Assembly (NCBI RefSeq): GCF_014851395.1
Contig: NW_024040485.1
Coordinates: 6,224,104-6,288,103 of the forward strand
DNA length: 64,000 bases
DNA from: Micropterus salmoides
Lineage: Eukaryota; Chordata; Actinopteri; Centrarchiformes; Centrarchidae
Direction of reading: 5' to 3'
This document shows, piece after piece, positions 12,864-24,949 of the stretch (its first letter is position 1; every line of letters starts with the position of its first letter). Position numbers and translations under genes: made by a program. A model generated the notes under the pieces. That model did no database searches. It saw only the letters and a list, made by a program, of their open reading frames with translations, and had not been told where the DNA came from.

Positions 12864-13196
12864 ACCTGACCTGCAAAGTCACATTAATTAGACACTTATA
12901 ATTATGTCATTTATAGAATTAGTAAAAACACGGGTTATCTTGGGTATAATTCTAACCTCCTAGCAGTAGCATCCCTAAACTATCAAAGGTATAAGTATTA
13001 CTGTGTAATTTGTATGTATCTATTTGCTATCATAGTTTAAGTTGGTTCAATCAGTTATGACTCATTAGCTCTCCCACCATTTGATTTTAATCATCAGTGT
13101 CTTGACTAAATAAGACAACGTATTGGTGAGATCAATCAAAGAACAATCCTTGCATTACTTTCCCATGTCACTCTATTTTATATACTGTATAATGCA

Positions 13197-13202
13197 AATA
13201 AA
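13197..13202 (+). promoter_or_regulatory. Candidate polyadenylation signal of SLC6 copy A
   Basis: AATAAA lies about 335 nt after the stop codon at 12861-12863, with a GT/T-rich stretch (gttgttctgggttgttcc) about 15 nt further on. No other AATAAA was noticed between. Confidence 0.55.
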
Positions 13203-14154
13203 CTTCTTACAGTTGTTCTGGGTTGTTCCGACTCTGACTAAATATTTTAATGCCTTTTAAAGTCCCTGAGGTTCCCAAGAACTACAGGAGAAACATGCTG
13301 TCTGGAAATGCATTTAATGCTTTTCTAACATGTTCTCTCCAAGGCTACACAATACTGCAAAGTCCTTACATGTCTTTCGTTATATATGACAACTTAAAAA
13401 AAAGGACACCACACCAACTACAGACGACACCAAAGTATTTAGCTCATCATCAAACAGTTAAGCTTATCTAATTTTCAATGCTAAATAATAAGGAACATGG
13501 AAAATGAACACAAACAATTTAATATAGAAAATACTACAACTGGTTAATGTTTTGGTCCCTTGAAAATAACATAGTGAGTAATACTGTAGCTAAGTAAACA
13601 AGAAGCCATTTAAGACTCTGAATATACCTGAATGACCCACGGCGTAAACAGACAGACAGTCATATAACCCAAATATCTTATAGGCTGTAGCAAATGTGAC
13701 GCCTATTTTATTAACAGCATTAGAATACTTCATCACCTCAGCCCTTGATAATTCAGGGAGAACAAGCTGTTTACCGCCTTCAGACTGACACATTATACCT
13801 GTTCATCATAGAATAGCATAATGCTGCAATGGTGGTGACTGGTTGATAAAAGAGACCTAGTACGTAACATAACAGAATGAACTAACCCTGGCTCTTCAAA
13901 CACTGTTGGGGATATGGACTCTTTTGCCTTAGATCTAGTGAAAACTGCACACAACTTATTCCTGAACAGAATAGGCAAATTATTTTTATTATTTATTATT
14001 ACAAATTACTGGAACCAACCACCTAATTGCTAAATATTTTCAGTGTAAATGTGTGGCACATATGACATGTATAGATAATTGCCCACTTACTAGTGTGTTA
14101 TTTTATGTTTTATAGTATTAACAGACTAGTTAAAAGAAATGAGATCACTGTGGG

Positions 14155-14162
14155 TATATAAG
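14155..14162 (+). promoter_or_regulatory. Candidate TATA box upstream of SLC6 copy B
   Basis: TATATAAG follows ctgtgggt and is 1.5 kb before the first coding exon of copy B. If used, transcription would start near 14190 and need a 5' UTR intron. Support is only the motif and position; AT-rich surroundings make chance occurrence plausible. Confidence 0.25.
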
Positions 14163-14183
14163 CTGTGGGCTTGTGCTGCGTTC

Positions 14184-14467
14184 TTCATTTGGCAGTTAAC
14201 ACAAGAAAAAAGTAAAACAACTGAGGACCAGCCAACTCACTTAGTTTACTTTTGTACATAACAGCCTATGCTATGTTTATCTGTTATCTTATGATTTTAA
14301 ATGGAAATGGTTATTACTGTATTTTGATATATTGAGATTTTAAGATCAAACTTTGATTTTTTTTTACAATAGTTATTGTTTCTATTGTCTTTCGTATTGT
14401 TCCAACTAAGTTCATTTGGCATTAACACAAGAAAAAAAGTAAAACAACTGAGGACCAGCCAACTCAC
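14184..14467. repeat. 57-bp direct repeat pair
   Basis: ttcatttggcagttaacaca... to ...gccaactcac at 14184-14240 recurs almost unchanged at 14411-14467. Function unknown; it follows the candidate TATA box at 14155. Confidence 0.7.
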
Positions 14468-15326
14468 CAACTTGTTTTTCATTTATTCTTTCAGAGTAAA
14501 TCATTTTTAAAATATCTCAACCCTTGAGTCAACTTGCATATGCAGGATTCGGTGCTGTTTTGCAATGACACTCTTTTTGTCGTGTGTAATAAATCCAGCA
14601 AGCCCTTTTCTTTACGGCGGCTTCACTGCCCCTCCCTAATAGCCCATACTATGTCTTTGCTTTCTGCAATTGGTGTTTTCCTCTTGTTTCCTGTTGTCCC
14701 CAGCCCCCATCCTTATTCTCTTGGTGTTGTCCTTTCTCTGTGGAATCTGATTGTAGGTCAGCTCAGCCTCTGACTGAACGCCGAACTCACCAGGAATTCC
14801 ATGTTTTTTGTTATTTCCCTCTTTCATCTCTCCTTTTTATCCTCTGTATGTTTATATGAAGCAGATTCATAAAATAAAATACATTGTCCAGCTGTAAAAT
14901 AGTACAGTGGATCTTTTTTTCACTCAAGCCCTTGATCATAAGATGAGCAGAGAAATAAGTTAAAAGAGAAAATCAGAAAAGAGTTATGAAAAGAATTTCG
15001 GCATGTTTCACCATAACGCTGGATTATAACAAAATGGCTCTTCAAGAGCTCCTCTGGGTTTTGCAAATCAAAAGCATACCATTTGACCTAAACACTAGAG
15101 TAACTAGTGCTAGCTTTTATATTGGCTTGAGAAATAAAAAAAAAGACAAGCAAATATCAGTTTGCACAAACATATTTAAATGCATGTTTCCAAACTAAGT
15201 CAGCATGGGTCTCTTAAAGAAGTCCCCCTGGCTCTTGTAAGGTACACATTGGAACTGGTTTTGTTTCATGGCTTTAGGACAGTATACATATTCACATTAG
15301 GAATAGACAGGAAAAGCAGCAAATAT

Positions 15327-15642
15327 CAGTTTGCAGTACTTCATCCATCCATCCATCCATCCATCCATCTTCAACCGCTTATCCTGCGTACAGGGTTGCG
15401 GGGGGCTGGAGCCAATCCCAGCTGACATCGGGCGCAAGGCAGGGTACACCCTGGACAGGTTGCCAGTCCATCGCGGGCCAGTTTGTAGTACTTCATCCAT
15501 CCATCCATCCATCCATCTTCAACCGCTTATCCTGCGTACAGGGTCGCGGGGGGCTGGAGCCAATCCCAGCTGACATCGGGCGCAAGGCAGGGTACACCCT
15601 GAACAGGTTGCCAGTCCATCGCAGGGCCAGTTTGTAGTACTT
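15327..15642 (-). mobile_element. Doubled SINE-like insertion with three copies of its target duplication
   Basis: Two elements (15342-15478 and 15494-15627) run from catccatccatcc through caaccgcttatcctgcgtac to tgccagtccatcgc. They are separated and flanked by three copies of cagtttg(c/t)agtactt (15327-15341, 15479-15493, 15628-15642). Unit 2 has the single uninterrupted target, cagtttgcagtactt at 28838-28852. So one element inserted with a 15-bp duplication and was then tandemly doubled. Read on the minus strand the tail is (GATG)n. Confidence 0.85.
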
Positions 15643-17633
15643 TTGAAATATAATTGAAAGTTCTAAAGTTCTTGATGTTGAGATGAACAGACAGAGAAGA
15701 AGAAAAACAGAAAATGAGAAGAGGGCAGGAGAGAGAGGACAGTGGGCCAGTAAAACAGAATATATTCTGGTTGTTGCAGGAAATGTGGTCGGCCTGGGCA
15801 ACGTGTGGAGATTTCCTTACCTCTGCTACAAGAACGGTGGAGGTGAATCCTTCAAGCTGTTTTAGAAGAGATGCATTATTCTGACTGTAGTGAACTGAAA
15901 TAATGTTTGGTTGTATTAATGATTTCTGTGTGAAAAGATGTCACTTAGGCTAATTAATATGTAATTTCCATGAGCATACATGTCTCTGTATTTATTGTAT
16001 AGGTGCCTTTCTGGTGCCATATGGTCTGTTAGCCGTAGTATGTGGGATACCTCTGTTCCTACTGGAGACCTCAGTTGGTCAGTACACCCAGGAAGGATTC
16101 ATCACCAGCTGGAGGAAAATTTGTCCACTGGCACAAGGTGAGTTGATATGAGTTGAACTAAAATGTGCTGTCAAAAGAAAGAGATAAAAAGCCAATATAG
16201 TTTATACAATAAATTAATATTTTCTTCAAAGATTATTCAAGCTGTTTTGCCAGTATTTAATGTCTAATCAGGTTCTGTTGTTTTAACTGTGGTTTGTATT
16301 TCTACTGTAGGAATAGGATTTGGACAGCTGACGATTTCACTTTGTTTCTTCATCTACGTTTTAATTGAAGCTTGGGCTCTGTTCTACTTGGTGTTCTCAT
16401 TCAGATCCCAGCTTCCCTGGGCCCACTGTGAGAACACCTGGAATACAGGTGAGGCTATTGAATCTACTTTAAGTTGTTAAAGCTTGGAACATTAGCTAGT
16501 GTCTAACTCCATAGCCACAAAATTTGACCTAAAACCCAGTGGTCAATTATACTAAACATTAGTTGTGGATCACTAAAATGATAAGCCACCGGGTTGCCAG
16601 TTTAAAACACATAAATACACCTTCACATCAACTTTACAGTTTAAAGCCTTCAATTCACTTTACCTCAATGAAATTCTTGTTTGTCCCCAAACCAGCTAAC
16701 TGCCTTGCTCTTCAGACTTTCAATTCATCTAATGTGACTACAGATCAGACTAACACCACCTCTGCTGCAACTGAGTTCTGGGAGTGAGTCTGATCTTTTT
16801 CTTTGTAGTAGTGTATCAGTATTTCACTTTTGATGCATTAATGCCATGATTTATTTTAATGTTTTCATGCTTTATTCACATTAGGAATGATTTCGGTTTT
16901 TCACTTTTCCTGGTTCTTTGAAATTAAAGCAAGAACTGTTGTGTTCAAAAACATTTGTCAAAGATAATTGACTATTAACATTTGCATAACCTCACATTTT
17001 GTTGGACATTTGCAAAATTGGCAACAGCTATAGTGATTCAGTGTAATTTCAAACTATCAATAACTAAAACAAATGATGTTTCTACATATGACTCTGCAAA
17101 TCCCAACCTCACACATCCTTTTCCAGCACTTTGTGTCACATCATGGGTACCTTGTAAATTTCTCCTCAGACGGCGGGTGCTGGCCATGTCTAGAGGCATT
17201 GAGGATCTGGGCAGTGTGAGGTGGGATCTGGCTTTGTGTCTTCTGGCCTGCTGGGTGTTCTGCTACTTCAGTATCTGGAAAGGTGTCAGATCTTCTGGAA
17301 AGGTCCTGGCGAAACTCTCTTCTCTTTATCTACGCATATAATCATCAGCAACCTATAGTCATTACTTCTTTCATTTTGCAAACTATACCATAGCTTTCGG
17401 GGGAGCTCAGTTTTGGTGTGTGTGTGGGGGGGCAGGCATAGTAATAATAATTATAATAATGAAAATAAGTTATTATTATTATTATTATGTAGCCATTTTT
17501 CTACAATTACTCTTGACACGACAGCTGCAGCTGAGTTTGTGACCTGGCCTTTCTTTATTCTGTGAGAGGGAAGAATTTAGAAAAGTTGCGTGACGTGCAG
17601 AAGTACATGTATCATGCATAATATTCATCCAGC

Positions 17634-17786
17634 CAGAGGGAACGATCACAAACCGTTCACAGCGGTCATACTAGCGACATAACCCGTACTGGAGAGGGAG
17701 TGGGGCGGTGGAGCATAGAGGGACAGGAGATTGTGGAGCGACCGGCCCGCTGTGTATACTATATCTCATTCCCTCTGGCTGGATGA
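17634..17786. repeat. Inverted-repeat element in intron 5 of SLC6 copy B
   Basis: ttcatccagccagagggaa at the left is mirrored by ttccctctggctggatga at the right. The same element occurs in copy C at 30654-30777, but its centre is in the opposite orientation there. Probably a small hairpin-forming MITE. Confidence 0.65.
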
Positions 17787-18419
17787 TTTCTGAAGCACCG
17801 GATTTTGCGCATGGATCCATGATGATAGAGAAATATAGAAATTAATGGCAATAAAGCATGCTGTCAATATTTTAGAGACTACCCAAAATATCACAAATCA
17901 TGTTTTTCGGAGAGCTGACGTCTTATTGAGGGGAGCTAAGCTCCCCTGTAGTTCGCGCAGTGACATCTTTAACAATTTCCTTTTCATTAAAGGTCGCATA
18001 TTTTACGGCCACATTCCCCTACGTAATGCTCCTGATCCTACTCATCAGAGGCCTGACTCTACCTGGAGCTTGGGAAGGGATCTACTACTACCTGTATCCA
18101 GAACTGAAGCGCCTGGCTAACCTTGAGGTGGCATTTTTATTTGAACCCAATTTTAGAATTCCCTGGGCATTAAAAAAGAGGAATAAGTCATTTGATGCAT
18201 CTCACTGACAGGCCAACATTCTGTTGGATCTTAATATAATCCTTCCATTGTGCTATCATCCATTCTGAATCTGACCTATATTTTCTGACGTTACAGGTCT
18301 GGATAGAAGCAGGATCTCAAATATTCTTCTCCTGCAGCCTAACTACAGGGACTGTAAATGTCCTAGGCAGCTATAATGACTACAACAACAACTGTTATAA
18401 GTAAGTGTCAGATATCACA

Positions 18420-19127
18420 GCTTTGATATTGTACTGTGTTCGAAGGTTTATCCAGATAGGGTTGTAATAGCAGCAGGCTAAGCGGGGTAGTGCAGATAGT
18501 CCTCTCCCCAGTAACATTTTCTAGCTCCTCCTGGGGGATCACAAGGTGTTCCCAGGCCAGATGAGTTATGTAATCCCTCCAGCGAGTGCTGGGTCTACCC
18601 CAGAGTCTCCTCCCTTATTAGATGCCCGAACCACTTCAACTGGCTCCTTTCAATGCAAAGGAGCTCTGTGCTACCACTGGAGGTCAGTGCTCCTCACCCT
18701 AAGGCTGAATCCAGCAAACCTACAGAGGAAACTTATTTAGGCTTGGACTTGGTTTAAGATACTAGAAGACGTCTTCTAGAACCAAGTCCAGTTGCCCTTG
18801 ACCTCAACCTTCGTTGGACAACAGTCTGAACCTTTCTCTGAGCAACTCTCAGTCTCTCTGGGGTTTGTGAGCACCCCCACACCCATCTGGCACCTCTCAA
18901 CCTGGCCAACTCCGGAGATGGAGAGTGTCCAGCCCCTTTTCAGGAGTTTGGTTCCTGGACCAGTGCAATGCATAGAGGTGAGCACAACTATATCTAGTTG
19001 GTTCTGCTTCACCTCCCATACCAGCTCTTGGTCCTTCCCTGCCAAAGAGGTAGCATTCACATCCCTAGGACCAGTCTGCCATGCTAAGAGCCAGTGTGCC
19101 TAGGTCCCTGCCTTTGCCTGCCACTCA
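18420..19127. repeat. Non-LTR retrotransposon 3' fragment (RTE-like, tentative), intron 7 of copy B
   Basis: Contains gatgcccgaaccacttcaac, tggctcctttcaatgcaaag, ggtcagtgctcctcacccta and cacagaggaaactta-type words that I associate with a common teleost LINE 3' region. The matching segment in copy C is 31430-32155. Family assignment is from memory and uncertain. Confidence 0.4.
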
Positions 19128-20997
19128 TTTACATTTACATTTACATTTACTCATTTGGCAGACGCTTTTATCCAAAGCGTAGCTCGTTCCACCATCGTGG
19201 TGTCACAGATGAGAATAGCCGGGACTGGGATTGCTTTGTGTGAAGGGATGGCAGAACCAGGTGGCGTTCGTTGGAGGAGCGTAGCGGCCGAGAAGGAACG
19301 TAAGTTTGTATTATGGAGTTTAGGTAGATGGGTGCAGACCCAGTAGTCCCTCTGTATGCAAGCATTAGTGACTTGAATTTGATTCTGGAGGCCACGGGGA
19401 GCCAATGGAGGTCACTGAGTAATGGAGTGACATGAGTCCTTTTGGGCTGATCAAAAACCAGACGTGCTGCTGCGTTCTGAACCATTTGTAAGGGTTTCAC
19501 CTCACAAGCTGGTAGACCTGCTAGGAGGGCATTGCAATAGTCGATGCGAGAGATAACCATGGCCTGTACCAGAAGCTGGGTGGTGTACTGAGTGAGGTAG
19601 GGCCTGATTTTCCTTATGTTGTATAGAGCAAAGCGGCATGACCGAGAGACAGTAGCAACATGGTCTGAAAAGGACAGCTGGTCATAAATCATGACACCCA
19701 AGTTTCTCACCACCTTGGTTGGAGTGATGGTTGCGGAGTCAATTTGTAGTTTGATGTTATGGTGGACAGATTGCTTGGCTGGAATGACCAAGAGTTCAGT
19801 CTTAGAGAGGTTTAGTTGAAGGTGGCAAGCCTTCATCCATGCAGATATGTCTGATAGACAGTCCGTGATCCGTGCCGAGACAGTGGGATTGCCTGGCGGG
19901 AAGGATAGGTAGAGTTGCGTGTCGTCTGCGTAGCAGTGGTAAGAGAAGCTGTGTGAGCGAATGATCGGCCCCAGTGAGGTGGTGTAAATTGAGAAGAGAA
20001 GGGGCCCAAGAACTGCGCCTTGGGGCACCCCTGTGGAGAGGCAGTGGGAGGAGGATAATTGTCCTTGCCACAAAACATTGTAGGAACGCCCCGAGAGGTA
20101 GGATTTGAATCACAGGAGTGCTTTACTCAAGATGCCCATTGCTGAGAGAGGAATTCTGAGACCTGTTTGAATACTGCCTTTTCAATAGTTTTGGATAAAA
20201 AAGGTAGAAGAGACACTGGTTGATAGTTCTCAACTTGAGTTGGGTCAAGTGAGGGCTTTTTGAGCAAGGGTGTAACCCGAGCCCTTTTGAAAGTGGTCGG
20301 GAAGGTTCCTGAGGCCAGAGAAGTATTTATCACATGAGTGGTTGTCGGGACCACAGTAGGAGATATGGCTTGGAGGAGATTCGTAGGAATCGGGTCCAGT
20401 GGACATGTAGTTGGACGGCTACGGGTCAAGAGTTCTGATACTTCGCTCTCTGTGAGAGGAGTAAATGAGGAGAGTGAACAACCACTGACCTGGAAGGGCA
20501 GAGGAAAAGATGTAGTAGAACTGCTACAATGGTTGAGTTTGAGTGTTTCAGAGAATTGGCTGGTTATAGCCTCCACTTTGCCTGTGAAGAAGGCAGCAAA
20601 GGTATCAGCAGACAAGTTTGGGGGTGGTGGAGGTGGAGGAGGATTTAGTAGCGCTTTAAAAGTGGAAAATAATTTCCTTGAGTCAGTGGCACTGCTTATT
20701 CTGTCATTATAGAACGCCGTTTTGGCAGCACTGATGCTTGTTGAGAAGGAGGATAGGAACAATTGGTAGCCCATAAGGTCGGCGGGGTCTTTGGTTTTTC
20801 ACCATTTTCTTTCAGCCGCTCTGATATCAGTAAGGAGCCCACGGATGGTATCAGTTAGCCACGGGTGGGGCTGGTTTGGGCGAGCAGGCTTGGTGGATAG
20901 AGGACACAGGCTATCCAGGCACGAGCTTAGTGTACAGCACAGAGATTGTGTGGCATCATTGACCTCAAGTGAGGAAAATGTGTTGAGGGTGGGTGAG
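19128..20997 (-). mobile_element. L2-type LINE, 5'-truncated and frameshifted, in intron 7 of SLC6 copy B
   Basis: On the minus strand two frames (20774-20127 and 20073-19168) encode consecutive parts of a reverse transcriptase: ENYQPVSLL, then SGVPQGAVLGP, then YADDTQLYLSF with the catalytic aspartates, then a C-terminal part with VQNAAARLV and LHWLPV. The break between the frames marks a frameshift. No endonuclease domain precedes it, so the copy is 5'-truncated. The 3' end is the typical fish L2 tail (gcgtctgccaaatgagtaaa followed by tgtaaa repeats, minus strand). In copy C the uninterrupted site is ccactcatcttgcaaag near 32146-32160. Only a very short target duplication (about tca) can be seen. 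Confidence 0.88.
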
Positions 20998-23097
20998 TCA
21001 TCTTGCAAAGCACACCGCCCCAATAGCTATACCTGCACGTCAAAATAAAAGACAATATATTAAAGACACACTTACTTCCTTGCTCTTTTTGACAAGGGTC
21101 TACTGTCTTTCTGTGACTCATAGGGACTGCTTTTGGCTCTGTCTGCTGAACAGTGGGACCAGTTTTGTTGCTGGATTTGTCGTCTTCTCAGTACTTGGAT
21201 TCACGGCTCAGAAACAGGGTGTTACAGTGGACAATGTGGTTGAGTCAGGTACAATATATACAAAGATTTCTCTTAGTAAATAGTCCAAAGCTGAATACAA
21301 TGCTCTAACATAACTAAGTATGTAGCATATGTATGTATGGAGTATCAACTTTCGCCTCGTTCACTTCACAGGTCCAGGTTTGGCCTTCATTGCTTACCCT
21401 CAGGCAACAGCTATGATGCCTTTGCCACAGTTTTGGAGTGTCTGCTTCTTCCTGATGCTCATTCTGCTGACAGTTGATACAAATGTAATCTGTCACATAA
21501 CCAATTGACAAATAGTAGACTTGCTTCAGACACAAATGAAATTGTTTGTTTATTTTACTGGTCCCCAGTTTGTTATTGTGGAGAGTGTTATCACCACAGT
21601 GAGCGACATGTTTCCGAAGTTGTTTCGTGCACCAGTGAGGCATGAGATCTTTGTCCTCATCATCTGTATATCCAGCTTCCTCATAGAGCTTACCTTGGTT
21701 ACGGAGGTAAACAAAAACAATTACATGAAACTTTCTTTATAAAACACAATAGTAAAATATTTCATTTTAAAAATGGTTTCCAAATGACGTGTTTTATTAA
21801 CATGTTGTCCCTTCCTAGGGAGGAATGTATGTATTTCAACTTATAGATTTCTATGGCTCTACCAGAGTGTGTCAGAATTGTATGGCTATTTGTCAATGCC
21901 TGGCTGTGGGCTGGATTTTTGGTGAGTCAGATAACTTATTACTTAAAGCATACAAAAAGTCTGGCATTTTTTCTATATAAACTTTGTATATATAAAATAA
22001 AAATAAAAAGGTAAACAGCTTCATGAGGTAGGGTACCAGTGCTAATTGCTTACGCTGTCTATGGCTTTTAGCCACAGGGTTGTTACTGAAGATGTGAATC
22101 TTTAAAAAGAGAGTCAAAATAGTGCATTTGTTGGGGACTATTTTCAGTGGTGGATTAATACACATATTGGTCTTTTCATGGAATTTCTTGTCTGCAAGAA
22201 AATGGCAAATATCACCAACCTTATTATTTAGATTTATACCATTTTGACAATATGACTTTTATTTGAACTTCCATCAGGTGCTGACCGCTTTTTCTAACAT
22301 CATTGAGGATATGACAGGACAGAAACCTTCTGTTTTCTTCAAACTGTGCTGGAAATACATTATTCCTCTGTGGTCACTGGTGAGTCAGGAACATTTCTTT
22401 GTTTCTACCAATCATTTTACATACTTTCATTAACTGTCGCAGTTTATTCAGTTTTTGCCAAACCAGTAGAGCTGGATTTTGTGCTGCTTGATATGCTCAA
22501 TTACTATGTATGCAGTTTACAATTTAATCTTCCAGCATCATCACATCTTGACTTAACTGGCCTGCAAACTCTATTTGTAACTGTAACTTTTGCATTGCCA
22601 AAACTATCTTTTCCGCCAGAAAAAACTTCAAATGGTTATGTATCTCTATAACTTCACAGATTTCGTTTATCCTGTACCTGGTTGATTACAAACACCTGCT
22701 GATTAATGACTTCTACATTTACCCTGACCCTTTCCTCTGTTCTCATGGTGCCACTGTGGGCAGCTGGACAGATGTGTTTGACAGCAGGAACCTTCAGACA
22801 GGTCAGTGTCTGTATCTGTTAAATCCTAAACAGCATGCTGTAGCTTCTGTCACTCAATTTTCTGCATGTGCAGCTGTTGTTTTTGGTATTGATCAATTAG
22901 CAGGTCTGAAGAGTCTAAAAGATGACCCAAAATGTCCGTATGATTATGGTAGTGTTTAAACTTAAGCTACTTGTTTTACTGTGTTCCAGCGTTTACCTGT
23001 CCTTTGTCGTCCTGCTGAAGCTCCAGCCTGGCGAAGAAGAAAAATGGGAGAGGAGGGAGCAACTGTTGAACTGACAACATTCGCAGTGACTTCTTAG

Positions 23098-24842
23098 TGT
23101 GGCCTCCAAAGTCAAGTTAACTAGACATTTCAGCTATCACACTGTATATAAGCTTATTGCAATCAGTGTAACTAAGATATTTGAACGGCAAAGCTCAAAA
23201 TTGTGCTAAAACAGCCCAAATTAAACCCAAACAACCAAACATTTGTCAATTCTTTTGTGGCTTTTTGTTTTATTTTAATGTAATCTGCAACTGTTGGCCA
23301 AACAAAACAATACAAGAGGTCAAGAGGAGAGCTGGAAAGTTGTGAGAGGGGTTTCTCAGTATTTTGTGAAATCTTGAATAGATGAAAAATCAGAATCATC
23401 ACTTTGGTCATGTATGTGTACACACACGAGGAATTTGACTCAGGTCTTGTGTTCATACGCAGAACAAGCATAAACAAACAGAACACTGTTTTAGACTGTT
23501 TCTTAGCTCTCTTAATTGATGTAACAGGGAAAAGTAAGACAGGTCGAGCTTAGAGTCATTAGCTGAACCCACAAGTGTTCACGGACCTTCCAGCTCTAGT
23601 TATTTCTTACATGTTCTGTCCTTGTTAGGGAGACAACAGTTAGACTAATAAGGAAGAAACAGTAGCTCAGGCGTCAGGCTAGCAGATATCAGTGTTCTCT
23701 GGGATGGATGTTTACAAGAACTCACTGGCTCCACATACTCATGGGTAGTGATAGATTCCAATAAGATGAAGCACTGGAGTCTAAACATCAGATAGATTAG
23801 TTTTCTAGGTTAAGGCCAGCTAAAGGCGACCTAATAGGGAAACCTACAGGCACTCGGGGGAATACAGAAACATAAAAGGGACCAAACGACGTTACGCTTC
23901 AGATTTGGTGTTGGCATTTGACGTGTTCACATGTTGTATGCTGGCTCTGTATCTCCTGGGCTGGGCTTTTAAACCATGCTATATTAAGTCTCCATCAGTC
24001 TCTGAAACCTCTTCACACCTGAACCTGGCTCACAATAATTCATCAACACAGGTGAACGTTCAAAGAAGAGTTGTGGATCATGTATTATGTTATTTGGTGT
24101 AATTTTCTATTCCAGTAGCCTATGCCATCATCACCGCTCTGATCTGTGGGCGTAGCCTAAAACAACTTATAGAGCATAAAGTCAGCCATTGCTCTTTACA
24201 GCAGGACACAGCAGATCAAATTGTGACCACACTGTCCACTTAAGACCATGTTGGTATTTTACTGTTTCCCATCACAACTAAGCTGCCATTTAACACAGAC
24301 GTGTTTACAAGGTGATGTTACTAGCCTCAGCCAAGATTTGGTTACAACACTAGACTAATGCTAGAAAGAAAAAGATAGAAAGCAATCAATTGACAGTGAC
24401 TATTGATTATTAAAATGTTGATTAAGGGGCCAACTGGGCAATAAGTAAATATGAAGAATCGCATATTCAGTCAAGTCATAGTATGAATAGTATTTTACCT
24501 TTGAGAATGAATTAAAGTTAACCCGGGTCACCAGTTTGAATGGGCCTGACGGAGCTGATCACATTAACATCAGCCAGTGCGAGCACAGCAAGAGATGTAC
24601 AGCCAGCATCAGATACAAGCACCTCAGACTCTAATGGAATTGTTGCTGCTCCACCAAATTGAGGTCCATTCAGACCAGCTTTCGAGGAGGTTTTCTTTCA
24701 GGCTTATTACATATAGACTTAAAAGAGTGAGGATTGTAGTGAGAGCACTACGGTGTCAGGTGTGACTGTACAGTAGTAGCAAATTGTTTACATGGCTCAG
24801 AGTCAGGTAGGAGGGCCCCAGGGAAGTCAGGGCCAGCTCTGC
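23098..24842. other. Duplicated 3' flank of SLC6 copy B
   Basis: 3' UTR with a possible ATTAAA signal near 23220, then non-coding DNA matching 34682-36421 in unit 2 closely. A 65-codon frame at 23905-24102 recurs identically at 35479-35676, but its preservation is explained by the recent duplication and I recognise no domain. Confidence 0.5.
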
Positions 24843-24945
24843 TTGTAAAGTCACTTTAACTAGACATTTCAGTTGTCATATAAGCGTCTGGTAATCAATG
24901 TACTGTAGCTGAGATATCAGTGAATTCAAGCTCAAAGTTTTGGAT
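24843..24945 (+). pseudogene. SLC6 3' UTR relic
   Basis: aaagtcactttaactagaca, tttcagttgtcatataagc, taatcaatgta and gctcaaagtt follow the order of the sequence just after the stop codons of copies B and C. No last exon is attached, so this is the downstream end of an otherwise deleted SLC6 copy. Duplicated at 36423-36525. Confidence 0.6.
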
Positions 24946-24949
24946 GCGA

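Larger units (their letters stand above)
12864..15032. other. Intergenic sequence between SLC6 copies A and B
   Basis: It begins with the 3' UTR of copy A. From about 14776 it is homologous to the DNA upstream of the relic exons at 27.5 and 39.2 kb (tcagcctctgactgaac, then the stretch ending caaaatggctctt), so this is ancestral SLC6 5'-flanking sequence. No further exon was found. Confidence 0.6.
15683..23097 (+). pseudogene. SLC6 Na+/Cl- transporter, copy B, frameshifted
   Basis: Fourteen exons parallel copy C: 15683-15842, 16003-16137, 16311-16448, 16696-16783, 17170-17302, 17993-18127, 18297-18400, 21124-21248, 21372-21484, 21569-21706, 21819-21921, 22278-22379, 22660-22801, 22990-23097. 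TM1 (GLGNVWRFPYLCYKNGGG), TM6 and TM7 are intact. Three defects stand out. The upstream ATG used in copy C is lost, so translation could start only nine codons later at 15683. Exon 12 has five T where copy C has four (22289-22293), giving a stop at 22295. Exon 13 lacks 29 bases after 22728. The two indels do not restore frame, so the last three transmembrane helices are lost. Splice sites look usable, so it may be transcribed. An L2 LINE fills intron 7. An assembly error remains possible. Confidence 0.8.

Noticed and set aside
18776..19103. Overlapping 94-103 codon frames on both strands, repeated near 31814-32198
   Set aside because: They lie within a retrotransposon 3' fragment in intron 7 of the SLC6 genes.
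20338..20712. 124-codon plus-strand frame
   Set aside because: Antisense shadow of the L2 reverse transcriptase on the minus strand.
23905..24102. 65-codon frame preserved identically in both duplicated units (also 35479-35676)
   Set aside because: Identity is explained by the recent segmental duplication, as the surrounding non-coding DNA is equally preserved; no domain seen.
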